In this document: positions 53,919 to 62,649 of the stretch, in pieces | How the letters are laid out: each line of letters starts with the position of its first letter | How positions within the stretch are numbered: the stretch's first letter is position 1 | Assembly: GCA_021323535.1 (NCBI GenBank) | Contig: JAJONO010000005.1 | Coordinates: 1-64,000 of the forward strand | DNA: 64,000 bases | Origin: Bacteroidota bacterium | Lineage (GTDB): Bacteria > Bacteroidota > Bacteroidia > B-17B0 > Aurantibacillaceae | Direction: 5' to 3' | Notes under the pieces: generated by a model | What the model was told of the DNA's origin: nothing | The model's input: only the letters and a program-made list of their open reading frames with translations | Databases searched by the model: none | Made by a program: the position numbers and the translations under genes

Positions 53919-55937
53919 ATGAAATACCTATATTTAAACCTATTCATTCAGCTGATTTGTATCTCATCCTATTCGCAAAACAGGTATCAAAATGTTATCG
54001 ACTATTTAGCCGGTACTGAGCGTACAAAGCAATTTATCAGCAAAGAATCGAAGTTTGTATTAAAGTCTTCGCCTGAAGCTGTGTTTGATCAGGTAGGTTT
54101 TACATGGTTTAAACTATGGATTGTAAAAGATAAAAACCGCTGGGGTATTGCCGATTCCAACGGAAAAATGATAGTACCCGCAAAGTACGACACGATCTAT
54201 CCCTTATATACTTTATCAGATATTCCTTCGCTTAAAGACAGTTATGCGTCCCATAAGAAATATTGTTCGTCGTGTAAGGATTCGGCTACTTACGCCAAAG
54301 ACTATTCATACACTTTAGCCGAGAAAATTTATGCCCTTGATGATCTTAAAAGCATTCTTGTAATGGAATGCCGAAAAAATTACTTCTACGAAAAATACGA
54401 ATTATTCAACGTAGAACTGAACAGACATTGCGTCGACAAATTTTATGAGCTGACGTTGAAATCGGACGAGATCAGGCGTGATAAAAAGTGGTTATTTGTA
54501 ACAAAAAAAGATGATAAAGGAATATTAAATGGAGATTTTACTTACGCTGTTCCTCCGCTTTATTATGAAGTCAGGTTTTTTGGCGGAAGATCCGAATCGC
54601 CCAAAGCTTATTTTAATGACGGAATTTATTTCAGCATTAAGAAACTGGGGTTATATGGCATTTACAAAGTTGGCCATGGGGAATTGGTAAAAACCATGTA
54701 CGACGGCTTTTATACCTGGAGCAATTCTAAGGGATATTATATGTTCCGCGATGGAATCACTTATAGCGTTAAGGGGACTAAAATGGGTATCATAGATTCA
54801 ACAGGTACGGAGGTACTTCCAGCAGAATATGACGATATTGAAAAAGGAACAACTCCTGGAAGTTTGTTGCGTGTTGGTAAAAATAAGAAGTATGGGTTCT
54901 ATTCCCTGCAGGAAAAAAAGCTGGTAATTCCGATGAAGTACTCTTCTGGATACAATAACTCTTTTTTTTATGGCAGATTTGCAAATAATTATTGCGTAGT
55001 AAACGATACTTCGGGCTTGTATGTAATTGATACGCATGGCAATATTATTACAGGGCCCGTTGTTGAAGAAGACATGGTGGTGGATGAAAGTGGTTATTTA
55101 TACAGAAGAAAAGTGGACACGGATCTTTGGACGGTAATATATCTTCCAACCCAAAAGGTTATTCACACAGCGGCTACAGAATGTCCTGAGCTTGGACAAT
55201 TCAAATTACCTGCATTCGAGAACAAAGCAACTATCCTTATTGATGAAAAAGGAATGAAACTGGTTACCACAGAAGGAAAGATTTTGCACAAATTTAAATC
55301 TGTGGCTTGTGAGGGTCCGTTTAAAGTAAATGACTATCCCATTTTCAAAGACCGTGAAACCTTATTTGAACTCACTGATAAAAACGAAGTGAAAAAACTC
55401 AAGCTCGTTACAATTTTCGACATTGATCAACTGGAATATGGAGTACTGGCGTTCTATAACGGAAAACCATGTACTATAAAAACTGATCACGACCGTGGAG
55501 GAATGCGTTTACAGTTTTTACCGGAAACGATAAACTGGGCAAAAAATCAGGAAACGATAACTTATATGAAAGACTATAACCAGGCAGTAATTGAAAAAGA
55601 TAAAAAGTTTGGGGTTTATGATTTGCAAAGGGACTCGATCATTGTTGAGCCAATTCTCAGTGGTAAAAAGCAGTTTAATCTGGTTGAAGGTGAACCGGCC
55701 TACCGGAATGGCAAGGCAGTTTTTGTTTGGGGAGAGGGCAATTTTTCAGTATTTGAACTTGCTGACAATGTAAAGTGGGCGATTGATCAAAGAGGAGTTA
55801 AGCTCACAGATAAAACCTGGATTTTAATTGAAAAGGATAATAAGTTAGGAGTGTATGATAAAGCCATGAGACAGATTCTCGTAGAGCCTGTTTATTCAAA
55901 TTTTACTGAACTGGAGAGTTATCTGAAAACCCTTTGA
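53919..55937 (+). CDS. exported WG-repeat protein
   Basis: ATG at 53919 follows the track's TTG by three codons and starts a signal peptide (MKYLYLNLFIQLICISSYSQ). The 672-residue protein carries at least six WG (KWG-type) repeats: RWGIADSNGKMIVPAKYD, LYGIYKVGHG, KMGIIDSTGTEVLPAEYD, KYGFYSLQEKKLVIPMKY, KFGVYDLQRDSIIVEP and KLGVYDKAMRQILVEPVY. WG repeats form beta-rich solenoids or propellers of unknown function, often in exported Bacteroidota proteins. No T9SS tail is visible. It is last of a same-strand run beginning at the hydrolase, but the 342-nt gap suggests its own promoter. Confidence 0.85.
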   Translation: MKYLYLNLFIQLICISSYSQNRYQNVIDYLAGTERTKQFISKESKFVLKSSPEAVFDQVGFTWFKLWIVKDKNRWGIADSNGKMIVPAKYDTIYPLYTLSDIPSLKDSYASHKKYCSSCKDSATYAKDYSYTLAEKIYALDDLKSILVMECRKNYFYEKYELFNVELNRHCVDKFYELTLKSDEIRRDKKWLFVTKKDDKGILNGDFTYAVPPLYYEVRFFGGRSESPKAYFNDGIYFSIKKLGLYGIYKVGHGELVKTMYDGFYTWSNSKGYYMFRDGITYSVKGTKMGIIDSTGTEVLPAEYDDIEKGTTPGSLLRVGKNKKYGFYSLQEKKLVIPMKYSSGYNNSFFYGRFANNYCVVNDTSGLYVIDTHGNIITGPVVEEDMVVDESGYLYRRKVDTDLWTVIYLPTQKVIHTAATECPELGQFKLPAFENKATILIDEKGMKLVTTEGKILHKFKSVACEGPFKVNDYPIFKDRETLFELTDKNEVKKLKLVTIFDIDQLEYGVLAFYNGKPCTIKTDHDRGGMRLQFLPETINWAKNQETITYMKDYNQAVIEKDKKFGVYDLQRDSIIVEPILSGKKQFNLVEGEPAYRNGKAVFVWGEGNFSVFELADNVKWAIDQRGVKLTDKTWILIEKDNKLGVYDKAMRQILVEPVYSNFTELESYLKTL

Positions 55938-55966
55938 TAAATAGTTTATGTTCAGGTTACCTTCTA

Positions 55967-56941
55967 TCAGACCTTCAATCTTCTCTTCTTCACCATTCCA
56001 CCTTTAATGTCTTTTACAGGTGAGCTCACAATGAAGGCATTCGGATCTATTTTCAGAATCTCATAGTTAAGTTTTGAAATTTCAAAACGTGTTACAACTG
56101 TATAAATGATCTCAAGTTCGTAAACTGTTCCACGTTTTCCGTAACCGCCTTTACCATTGTAGATGGTAACGCCTCGCCCAAGGTCGTGTGTAATAACTTC
56201 ATTGATCTCGGCCGAGTGGGTCGAAATAATTGTAACACCAACATATTCTTCTATTCCTTCAACAACAAAATCAAGCGTTTTTGACGCGGCAAGATAAGTG
56301 ATCATAGAATATAAAGCCTGTTCAATAGAAAGAAAATAAGCGGCAAAACCGAATATGACAATGTTGAAAATGATAATAAAATCTCCTATTGTTGTGTGCA
56401 GCTTTCTGCTTAAGTAAATGGCTAAGATTTCCGTACCGTCAAGTACCGCTCCACCCCTGATAGACAAGCCAATTCCCGCGCCGAGAAAAAATCCTCCGAA
56501 TGCCGAAACAAGTAATTTATCATGCGTGATCTGGGGGAAATGAAAAAAATAAATACACACTGCAAGCGCCGAAATAGCGATGGCCGTTTTTATAGCGAAT
56601 TCACTGCTGATGACTTTTGCCCCAAGTAAAATAAATGGAATATTTATGAGCACTAATAAAATAGGAAGTGGCCAACTCGTAATTTCTGTAACAAGAAGTG
56701 AAATACCAGTCACTCCGCCATCAATAAAACTATTTGGAAGAAGAAAACTTTCCAATCCGAATGCAGCAGCCCCAACGCCAGCCGAAATAAGGATAACGTC
56801 TTTAAGGTACCGAAGCGCAATGATTTTTAATTCACGAAAACCTTTAGCAATCTGATAATCGGAGTACTGCTTTTTTCCGTAATCCTTCTTTTTACGATTA
56901 AGTACGCCTTGTATGACTATTTGTGTCCAGATAGGGTTCAT
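55967..56941 (-). CDS. YitT family membrane protein
   Basis: The 324-residue protein has five or six transmembrane helices: LILISAGVGAAAFGLESFLLPN-type start, then GGVTGISLLVTEI, and GAGIGLSIRGGAVLDGTEILAIYLSRK, the hallmark of the YitT (DUF161) family. A C-terminal cytoplasmic DUF2179 domain (about 240-315; VTIISTHSAEINEVI, GVTIYNGKGGYGKRG) follows. The N-terminal 40-residue soluble extension is longer than usual but starts at a clear ATG. The family's transport role is unproven. It lies downstream of msrB on the same strand with a 91-nt gap. Confidence 0.92.
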   Translation of the reverse strand: MNPIWTQIVIQGVLNRKKKDYGKKQYSDYQIAKGFRELKIIALRYLKDVILISAGVGAAAFGLESFLLPNSFIDGGVTGISLLVTEITSWPLPILLVLINIPFILLGAKVISSEFAIKTAIAISALAVCIYFFHFPQITHDKLLVSAFGGFFLGAGIGLSIRGGAVLDGTEILAIYLSRKLHTTIGDFIIIFNIVIFGFAAYFLSIEQALYSMITYLAASKTLDFVVEGIEEYVGVTIISTHSAEINEVITHDLGRGVTIYNGKGGYGKRGTVYELEIIYTVVTRFEISKLNYEILKIDPNAFIVSSPVKDIKGGMVKKRRLKV

Positions 56942-57032
56942 CTCCCCACAAGATACACAAACTTCCTGCCTGCCAGATTAGAATAGGATTAGAAGCGCTT
57001 CCCTAAAGCCCACTTTGGCGAAGTGCTTATCA

Positions 57033-57569
57033 TTACTTTTTAGTTTCGTTGCTTTTTTCGAGCTTTTTAAAGCCAATGCTGAGGCCGTTCACACAATAGC
57101 GCTGACCTGTTTGGGTTGGACCATCATCAAAAATATGGCCAAGATGGCCGCCGCATTTGGCGCATACTATTTCGGTACGGATCATGCCATGAGAAAAATC
57201 TTTCACCTTTTTTACCCTGTCGCCGGCTCCAATTTCATTATCAAAACTTGGCCATCCGCAATGCCCGTCGAATTTTTGTTTGCTGGTAAATAATTCTGTT
57301 CCACAACCTGCGCATACATAGGTTCCTTCTTCAAAATTACTATTGAGTTCACTTGAATGAGGGCGCTCCGTACCTTTCTCTCGGAGCACATGATATTGAT
57401 CAGGAGTAAGAATTTTTTTCCACTCTTCATCGGTTTTATTGAAGTTATTGTCCATTGTCTTTTTACTTGTAGAGTTATTTGTTGATTCGTTATTTGTTGT
57501 TGGGTTAGTTTGGCAGGAACCAAATCCAAAACTTAACATTAAGCTGAAAAATAAAACTGTCTTCGTCAT
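57033..57569 (-). CDS. msrB: peptide-methionine (R)-S-oxide reductase MsrB, lipoprotein form
   Basis: ATG at 57569 gives MTKTVLFFSLMLSFGFGSC, a lipobox, so this is an envelope-anchored MsrB of 178 residues; the track start 12 codons earlier is less likely. After a low-complexity Asn/Thr linker comes the MsrB domain: zinc-site CAGCG and CAKCG, GWPSFDN, and the catalytic Cys in QRYCVNGLSIGF. It repairs oxidised methionine residues of exported proteins. It follows the VWA gene, 48 nt apart on the same strand, and precedes yitT. Its envelope location suits protection of the many secreted proteins in this genome. Confidence 0.93.
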   Translation of the reverse strand: MTKTVLFFSLMLSFGFGSCQTNPTTNNESTNNSTSKKTMDNNFNKTDEEWKKILTPDQYHVLREKGTERPHSSELNSNFEEGTYVCAGCGTELFTSKQKFDGHCGWPSFDNEIGAGDRVKKVKDFSHGMIRTEIVCAKCGGHLGHIFDDGPTQTGQRYCVNGLSIGFKKLEKSNETKK

Positions 57570-57617
57570 GTTTATATATACGAAGTTAGTCCCTTTTCCT
57601 TTCAAAATTTACGAAAA

Positions 57618-58739
57618 TTAACGTTTACTGCGCGTTTTTACCTCTTCCAGCAACTTATCACGGCCTTCATTTCGTGTAAGGATATGAATGAAAGAACCTT
57701 CTCCTTTTAAAGCGATCTCTTTGAGGTTTTTGATGGCTTCTTTATCATTGCCAAAAGCAACCGTGGTCAGAGTTATTTTTTTTGCTCCCTGGCTGCTCAC
57801 CCATTTTGCGTGATCATCGGGTGTAAATTTAAATTTACCGTCAGTAGCAAGAAAGATCTGGTTGTTTCCTTCCGGAATAAAATTAGCCTGGGCCACCTGT
57901 TGACTTTTATGAATGGCTTTGTTTCCTCTTGTATAGCCTTTCCCCTTTAATCCATCAACGATTAATTTTAATTGCGCTTTATCACTTCCGCTCATTGCTT
58001 CTTTAAGAACTTTTACACTATCGGCGTATGTAATAAAAGTGATTTTATCTATGTCGCGAACGGCATCTATCAGTGTATACAATGCCGTTTTCATAAATGG
58101 AAGTTTCATGGTATCGCGCATGGAACTGCTAACGTCTACCAGAAATACAATGTTGTTTGGTTTATATTTCAGTAATGAAAGTGAAGAGTGGTCCTCGGTA
58201 ATTTCGGGTTCTGTTTGCTTAGGCTGAACGGTTTTTGTAACAACGGGTTCCGAAGAATTATCAGGCATTTTATTGCTATTATCTCTTTGTTGTTTAGGAT
58301 CTGTTACTACAATGGCACCATCTTTAATTTTCACATTACTGGTATTCTTTCTGCTTCCAAAATAAAAACAAGCAAGCTTGTCATCTGCTTTTAATTTATT
58401 GAGATTTCCGCTCAGACTCAAACGATAGGGTTTATCCTGATCACTCGACACTAATTTTATTTCCCTTTTAAATTTTCCTGAAGATTGTGGAATGAATGAA
58501 ATAACAAGTAAAGTTGTATCTCCCGCCTGCAATGTTTTTTTTGATGCAAATACTTTTATTCCGGGATCGGCATCGGCGCGAAGCAAAAATATTTTTTTAT
58601 CGCTTTCATTTTTAATAATTACGTCGCCCTTTATTTCGTAGGCTTCGGCAATTTGTCCAAGATCTGTGTCTTTATCCTTAAACACCAATTGTGCTTTCGC
58701 TGAAGAGAACAGGATTATAAGAAAGATAATTCTTAGCAT
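57618..58739 (-). CDS. exported VWA-domain protein with DUF1573-like N-terminus
   Basis: The 373-residue protein has a signal peptide (MLRIIFLIILFSSAKAQ). An Ig-like DUF1573-type domain at about 20-110 (DLGQIAEAYEIKGDVIIKN, LQAGDTTLLVISF) is followed by a linker rich in Gln and Ser, then a von Willebrand A domain (about 190-370). The MIDAS residues are DVSSSM, the Thr in KGYTRGNKA and ATDGKF. VWA domains bind protein partners through a metal ion; location is periplasmic or on the surface. It has its own upstream AT-rich region and precedes msrB by 48 nt. Partner unknown. Confidence 0.85.
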   Translation of the reverse strand: MLRIIFLIILFSSAKAQLVFKDKDTDLGQIAEAYEIKGDVIIKNESDKKIFLLRADADPGIKVFASKKTLQAGDTTLLVISFIPQSSGKFKREIKLVSSDQDKPYRLSLSGNLNKLKADDKLACFYFGSRKNTSNVKIKDGAIVVTDPKQQRDNSNKMPDNSSEPVVTKTVQPKQTEPEITEDHSSLSLLKYKPNNIVFLVDVSSSMRDTMKLPFMKTALYTLIDAVRDIDKITFITYADSVKVLKEAMSGSDKAQLKLIVDGLKGKGYTRGNKAIHKSQQVAQANFIPEGNNQIFLATDGKFKFTPDDHAKWVSSQGAKKITLTTVAFGNDKEAIKNLKEIALKGEGSFIHILTRNEGRDKLLEEVKTRSKR

Positions 58740-58827
58740 AAAAATAATGAATCAAAAAGCGGACCAATATCCAATGCTTAGTGTTTAGTTATTGGTTTTT
58801 AATAATTTCTAACTAAACGTTATAAGA

Positions 58828-60141
58828 TTACTTTTGGGTTTTGGGTACAAAAAACAGCCCAATAAATCCTAAAACGAAGAAGGCAATGAGAGCGAGAACA
58901 GCAGGACGCATACCTCCAACGGCTTCGCTGATGGCGCCGAAAGAAACCGTACCAATGATCATTCCAAGTTTTTCCATGACGTCGTAAAAGCTAAAGAAGC
59001 TCGTGTGATCATCCGTCTCTGGAAGAAACTTACTATAGGTACTTCTGGACAAAGCCTGGATACCGCCCATTACAAATCCTACAAGAAATGCCACAATGTA
59101 AAAGTGTTCCGGTAGTCTTACCACCCAGTAAGTAAAAGAGCAAATAAAGATCCAGATAACAATCGCGATCATCAACGAATGTATGTTGCCTATCTTTCCC
59201 GAAAGTCTTGAAAACACGAACGAACCTAATATGCCCACAAACTGAATTATGAGAATACTTACAATGAGAGAAGTTGTTTTGGTTTTTTCTGCCGCTTCTC
59301 CGGATCCCCAGTCTATTTCATTTCTTGCAAATAAAACGGCAACAACCATTATGGTTTGAACACCCATGTTGTAGAAAAAGTAACTGAACAAAAAACGCTT
59401 TAACCGCTTTATTTTCTTAACCTGTGAAAACACAGACAATAATTCTTTGAACCCTTTTGACAATAAATTCTTTTTGTCGGCTCCATGCGCGGCATGATCA
59501 CGATCCGGAAGTCCTTTAAAAGTAAACTGCGCAAATCCTATCCACCATAATCCTACAAGGAGAAAGCTATATTTTGCAGGCATCTTTAATACCATAATGC
59601 CAACAAGACAAATGATCAGCAAAAGCGAACTTCCGAAATATCCTAATGAAAATCCTCTTGCGCTTACTTTATCCTGATTTTCTATACTTGCAATTTCCGG
59701 CAGATACGAATTGTAATAGACAAGGCTCCCCCAGAAACCAATCGTTGCCGTTATAAAAGGAATAAAACTTAGTTCAAGACTTTTACGCGAAAAGAAAAAC
59801 AGGCACATACACGATAGCGCCCCGAGATAACAGAAAAACTGTAAAAAACGTTTTTTATTTCCGAGGTAATCGGCAATTCCGCTTAAAACCGGGGCAATTA
59901 GAACTACAATGAATAAAGCGAACGCGTAAACGAAGGAATAAATATTCTGGTTCTCGAAAGAGCTTCCAAAAAAAGTAACCGTGTGCCCAATGAAATTTTT
60001 GTTTTCATCGTGCGTGGTTATATAATCATAAAAGTTCGGAAAAATGGCCGAGGTAATCACCAGCGGAAACACCGAGTTGGCCCAATCGTAGAATGTCCAT
60101 GCTTTAATAATTTTAGGATCGTCTTTCTGAATAAGGCTCAT
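58828..60141 (-). CDS. MFS transporter, UMF1/Atg22-like
   Basis: The 437-residue protein has about 12 transmembrane helices. It opens KAWTFYDWANSVFPLVITSAIFPNF, the conserved start of the UMF1 (Atg22-like) MFS group, with SGIADYLGNKKRFLQ between helices 2 and 3, GGIQALSRSTYSKFLPE and SFYDVMEKLGM later. Yeast Atg22 exports amino acids from the vacuole; bacterial substrate is unknown. Its ATG is 2 nt after the stop of the OmpA-like gene on the same strand, so the two form an operon. Confidence 0.93.
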   Translation of the reverse strand: MSLIQKDDPKIIKAWTFYDWANSVFPLVITSAIFPNFYDYITTHDENKNFIGHTVTFFGSSFENQNIYSFVYAFALFIVVLIAPVLSGIADYLGNKKRFLQFFCYLGALSCMCLFFFSRKSLELSFIPFITATIGFWGSLVYYNSYLPEIASIENQDKVSARGFSLGYFGSSLLLIICLVGIMVLKMPAKYSFLLVGLWWIGFAQFTFKGLPDRDHAAHGADKKNLLSKGFKELLSVFSQVKKIKRLKRFLFSYFFYNMGVQTIMVVAVLFARNEIDWGSGEAAEKTKTTSLIVSILIIQFVGILGSFVFSRLSGKIGNIHSLMIAIVIWIFICSFTYWVVRLPEHFYIVAFLVGFVMGGIQALSRSTYSKFLPETDDHTSFFSFYDVMEKLGMIIGTVSFGAISEAVGGMRPAVLALIAFFVLGFIGLFFVPKTQK

Positions 60142-60143
60142 AT

Positions 60144-61229
60144 TTATTTTTTTATAATCTCAAATTCAACACGCCGGTTTTTTGCTCTTCCATCATCTGT
60201 ATCATTACTCGCAATTGGCTGAGTGCTTCCAAAACCTTTAAAGTACATTTTATTCTGCACACCTTTTTTAATAAGATATTCAAATACTTCGCGCGCCCGG
60301 AGTTCACTTATTTTCTGATTCTTGAATTTCAGTCCGCTGTTATCGCTATGCCCGTTAATACGAATTTCCATTGAGGGATTTCTAAGTAGATACTGCGCAA
60401 GTTTGTTCAGTTCCTGGTTCGACTCAGGAAGAAGATAATATTTTCCATTTTCAAAGAAGAGATTTTTGAGCGCTACTTTCTCTCCTACCTGGATATTTTT
60501 ATTTACCTGAAGGGTAGAATCTTCAGGATTAATTACAGAGCCGACAACTTCTTCTACCACTTTATCTTCTTCGTGATATTTTACAAGACTAACATCATCT
60601 ACAAAATAATACGATTCTTTGAAGCCAAGTTTGAACAGGTTCATGCGAACCATATCTTTTTTTATCTCGGGCGCGAAATTTCCTATCGTAAGATATTTCT
60701 CTCCTCCATCGGCTTTGTAAAAACCATGAAACGTGAACCATTGAAAGCCTTTCATGAGTCCGCCTTTTTTTACCATAGTATCCACCATATTGGCTCTAAC
60801 AGCATCGGCCGGACGTCGGTATCCAGCCTTAGAAAAAAGAACCCCGAACGATTTCAGAGTGGCATTGCTCCAGAAAGCGAGGCGAATCTGCATTGTAATT
60901 TCATAGGTGGTTCCCCTGTGGAGCGGTTCGGCCAGTTTTACCTGCAAAAACTCTTTATAACGTTTCTGGAAACGGAAGCCGGTATAACAATATCCTTCAT
61001 AAGCCCCTTTCTGAACGGTGGTATCGTTGTCGAGCGGGTTATGATAATAATCAATGGATGCAATTGGTTGCCAAGGAATTGCCATTCGAATATTGTCAGA
61101 TTTTTTGCGGTAATTTTCGAAACTTCCGTTAGGAACCAGATTTTTTTGAGGTTTATTATCGGCCGGATTTTGCCCTGAAAGCGAAAAAGCTGTGAAAAAC
61201 AGGACTACTATGGGGTAGAAACGGCTCAT
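60144..61229 (-). CDS. OmpA family outer-membrane protein
   Basis: ATG at 61229 (fourth codon of the track ORF, which starts TTG) gives MSRFYPIVVLFFTAFSLSGQ, a signal peptide. Residues about 35-220 form a beta-rich domain (NLVPNGSFENY, RGTTYEITMQIRLAFW, YYFVDDVSLV), reminiscent of carbohydrate-binding folds. The C-terminal OmpA domain binds peptidoglycan: EIRINGHSDNSG, LRAREVFEYLIKKGV, GFGSTQPIASN and GRAKNRRVEFEI. It tethers the envelope to the wall. It is first of the pair with the MFS gene. Confidence 0.9.
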   Translation of the reverse strand: MSRFYPIVVLFFTAFSLSGQNPADNKPQKNLVPNGSFENYRKKSDNIRMAIPWQPIASIDYYHNPLDNDTTVQKGAYEGYCYTGFRFQKRYKEFLQVKLAEPLHRGTTYEITMQIRLAFWSNATLKSFGVLFSKAGYRRPADAVRANMVDTMVKKGGLMKGFQWFTFHGFYKADGGEKYLTIGNFAPEIKKDMVRMNLFKLGFKESYYFVDDVSLVKYHEEDKVVEEVVGSVINPEDSTLQVNKNIQVGEKVALKNLFFENGKYYLLPESNQELNKLAQYLLRNPSMEIRINGHSDNSGLKFKNQKISELRAREVFEYLIKKGVQNKMYFKGFGSTQPIASNDTDDGRAKNRRVEFEIIKK

Positions 61230-61281
61230 TTCATACAAAAATAGCCTAAAATGAGAGTTCCCGGCTATTTTGTTTTTAACA

Positions 61282-61311
61282 TTTGCATATTGGAAAAAAA
61301 ACGTATATTTG
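61282..61311 (+). promoter_or_regulatory. promoter of rpsT
   Basis: TTTG (61282-61285), 18 nt, TATATTTG (61304-61311): a textbook Bacteroidota promoter, with the ATG 42 nt downstream, the same leader length as secDF. Confidence 0.8.
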
Positions 61312-61353
61312 CCTTCCCAAAATTACGGGAACAATTTTAAAGAATTAAATACA

Positions 61354-61611
61354 ATGGCAAATCATAAATCAGCTATTAAACGCATCCGCTCAAACGACGC
61401 AAAACGTACCGAAAACCGTTATTATGCAAAAAGTACACGTACTGCGGTAAAAAAATTACGCACTTCAACTTCTGAGAAAGAAGCTAAAGAATTATTACCA
61501 AAAGTATCTAAGATGCTTGATAAATTAGCTAAAAAAGGTGTGATCCATAAAAACAAAGCTTCTAACCTTAAGTCAAAACTGACTAAGAAAGCAGCTTCGT
61601 TAAAAAAATAA
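61354..61611 (+). CDS. rpsT: 30S ribosomal protein S20
   Basis: ATG at 61354 is the real start ([22 protein letters not shown]); the track adds 28 codons that overlap the promoter. The 85-residue, strongly basic helical bundle binds 16S rRNA in the small subunit. It is monocistronic, with a promoter 42 nt upstream and an intrinsic terminator downstream. Confidence 0.97.
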   Translation: MANHKSAIKRIRSNDAKRTENRYYAKSTRTAVKKLRTSTSEKEAKELLPKVSKMLDKLAKKGVIHKNKASNLKSKLTKKAASLKK

Positions 61612-61633
61612 TCAAGATCATTTAATGTTCTGA

Positions 61634-61662
61634 AGCCTGTCATTCCCTGACGGGCTTTTTTT
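61634..61662 (+). terminator. terminator of rpsT
   Basis: AGCCTGTCA/TGACGGGCT makes a 9-bp stem with one T-G pair and a 5-nt loop, followed by TTTTTT. Confidence 0.88.
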
Positions 61663-61766
61663 GTGATGTTATATTTTCCACAAAGAGGTTATTTTACAGT
61701 TTCTTTTTGTGTTCAGGTTAGCGTCCATTCGCGAAATTCGCGTTCGCTTTCAATAAAACATTTTGT

Positions 61767-61774
61767 TACATTTG
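61767..61774 (+). promoter_or_regulatory. -7 box of the GNAT gene
   Basis: TACATTTG matches TAnnTTTG only 7 nt before the ATG, which implies a leaderless or nearly leaderless transcript. A TTCG about 20 nt upstream is a poor -33 match. Confidence 0.5.
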
Positions 61775-61781
61775 ACAGAAC

Positions 61782-62060
61782 ATGGAAGTTAAACACCGCG
61801 ACGAAAAACCCAAAGGCGCCTTTTACATTGAGGAGAATGGTAAAGAGATTGCCACGATGACTTATGTGTTTGCCGGAGAGGGTCGTTTCATTATTGATCA
61901 TACCGTTGTTGACCAGGCTTACGAAGGAAAAGGATTGGGACGCCAATTGGTAAAAGCAGGCGTTGGGTTTGCGAGAAAAAATCATCTTAAGATCATTCCG
62001 CTTTGTCCTTACGCAAAACGCATTCTCGAAAAAACTCCCGAATACAGTGATATTTTTTAA
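61782..62060 (+). CDS. small GNAT-family acetyltransferase, YjdJ-like
   Basis: The 92-residue protein is a minimal GNAT domain: KGAFYIEENGKEIATMTY, then HTVVDQAYEGKGLGRQLVKAGV (the acetyl-CoA pyrophosphate loop) and a final CPYAKRILEK. It matches the short YjdJ/Gtn-like N-acetyltransferase group; substrate unknown. The next gene encodes a Fer4_19-type protein, the same pairing as E. coli yjdI-yjdJ. The ATG is very close to its -7 box. Confidence 0.85.
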   Translation: MEVKHRDEKPKGAFYIEENGKEIATMTYVFAGEGRFIIDHTVVDQAYEGKGLGRQLVKAGVGFARKNHLKIIPLCPYAKRILEKTPEYSDIF

Positions 62061-62138
62061 TTCATTATAAAAACAAATAGACGCTGATTTCGATAATTAA
62101 CGCAATACGTCCAACTCATTACCTGAAAAAAATACAAA

Positions 62139-62366
62139 ATGGATCCTGACAACGTAAAAAAAGAATACAGCAACGGCGAGGTTACCATTGTGTGGCAATC
62201 GGGATTATGTATTCACTCCGGTAACTGCGTCAAAAATCTTCCGGGCGTTTTCAAGCCAAAAGAAAAGCCGTGGATCACTCCTGAAAATGCATCTACGGAA
62301 GAAATCATTGCAGCTGTTAAAAAATGCCCTTCCGGAGCTCTCAGCTTTTACATGAATAAAAAATAA
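62139..62366 (+). CDS. divergent 4Fe-4S mono-cluster protein, YjdI-like
   Basis: The 75-residue protein has Cys in GLCIHSGNCVKNLP and KKCPSGALSF, the spacing of the Fer4_19 (divergent 4Fe-4S) family. It probably holds one Fe-S cluster for electron transfer in the cytoplasm; visible Cys number three, so the fourth ligand, if any, is not obvious. It follows the GNAT gene by 78 nt, likely one operon. Function of the pair is unknown. Confidence 0.85.
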   Translation: MDPDNVKKEYSNGEVTIVWQSGLCIHSGNCVKNLPGVFKPKEKPWITPENASTEEIIAAVKKCPSGALSFYMNKK

Positions 62367-62371
62367 CAGCT

Positions 62372-62465
62372 TACTTCACTATTATCTTTCTGGAAGTCAA
62401 TCACTATTTCTTCGGTTCTCAGATTCAGTAAATAAATCCCAGAAGAAATTCTATGCGTATCCATT
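62372..62465 (-). pseudogene. decayed T9SS C-terminal sorting-domain fragment
   Basis: Read on the minus strand, one frame gives DTHRISSGIYLLNLRTEE, the classic core of a T9SS type A tail. After a frame change it gives TSRKIIVK followed by TAA, the classic end. The two halves are in different frames with a TGA between them, so a sorting domain has been frameshifted and the rest of its gene lost; nothing upstream on this strand continues it. Confidence 0.7.
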
Positions 62466-62551
62466 TTCTAATTATAACTCAGAAAAACCTACTTGTAAAA
62501 CGTTTGCATAAACTTCTAAATCGATAGAGGAATTTTCAATCGTTTCCTTTC

Positions 62552-62585
62552 TACCAAATTGTAAGTCAGAAATACCAAATTGTAA
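62552..62585. promoter_or_regulatory. tandem 13-bp repeats spaced 21 bp
   Basis: TACCAAATTGTAA occurs twice (62552-62564 and 62573-62585), identical and exactly 21 bp apart, i.e. two helical turns. It lies 64 nt before the next gene's ATG. This looks like a pair of protein-binding sites on one face of the DNA. Confidence 0.5.
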
Positions 62586-62649
62586 AATAGGTAATGAGAA
62601 GTTGGCATCGCGTAGTTAATTTTGACCCGTAACAAAAACTAACACCAGC

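Noticed and set aside
53816-54019. 67-residue ORF before the WG gene
   Set aside because: Overlaps the WG signal peptide in another frame; no recognisable features.
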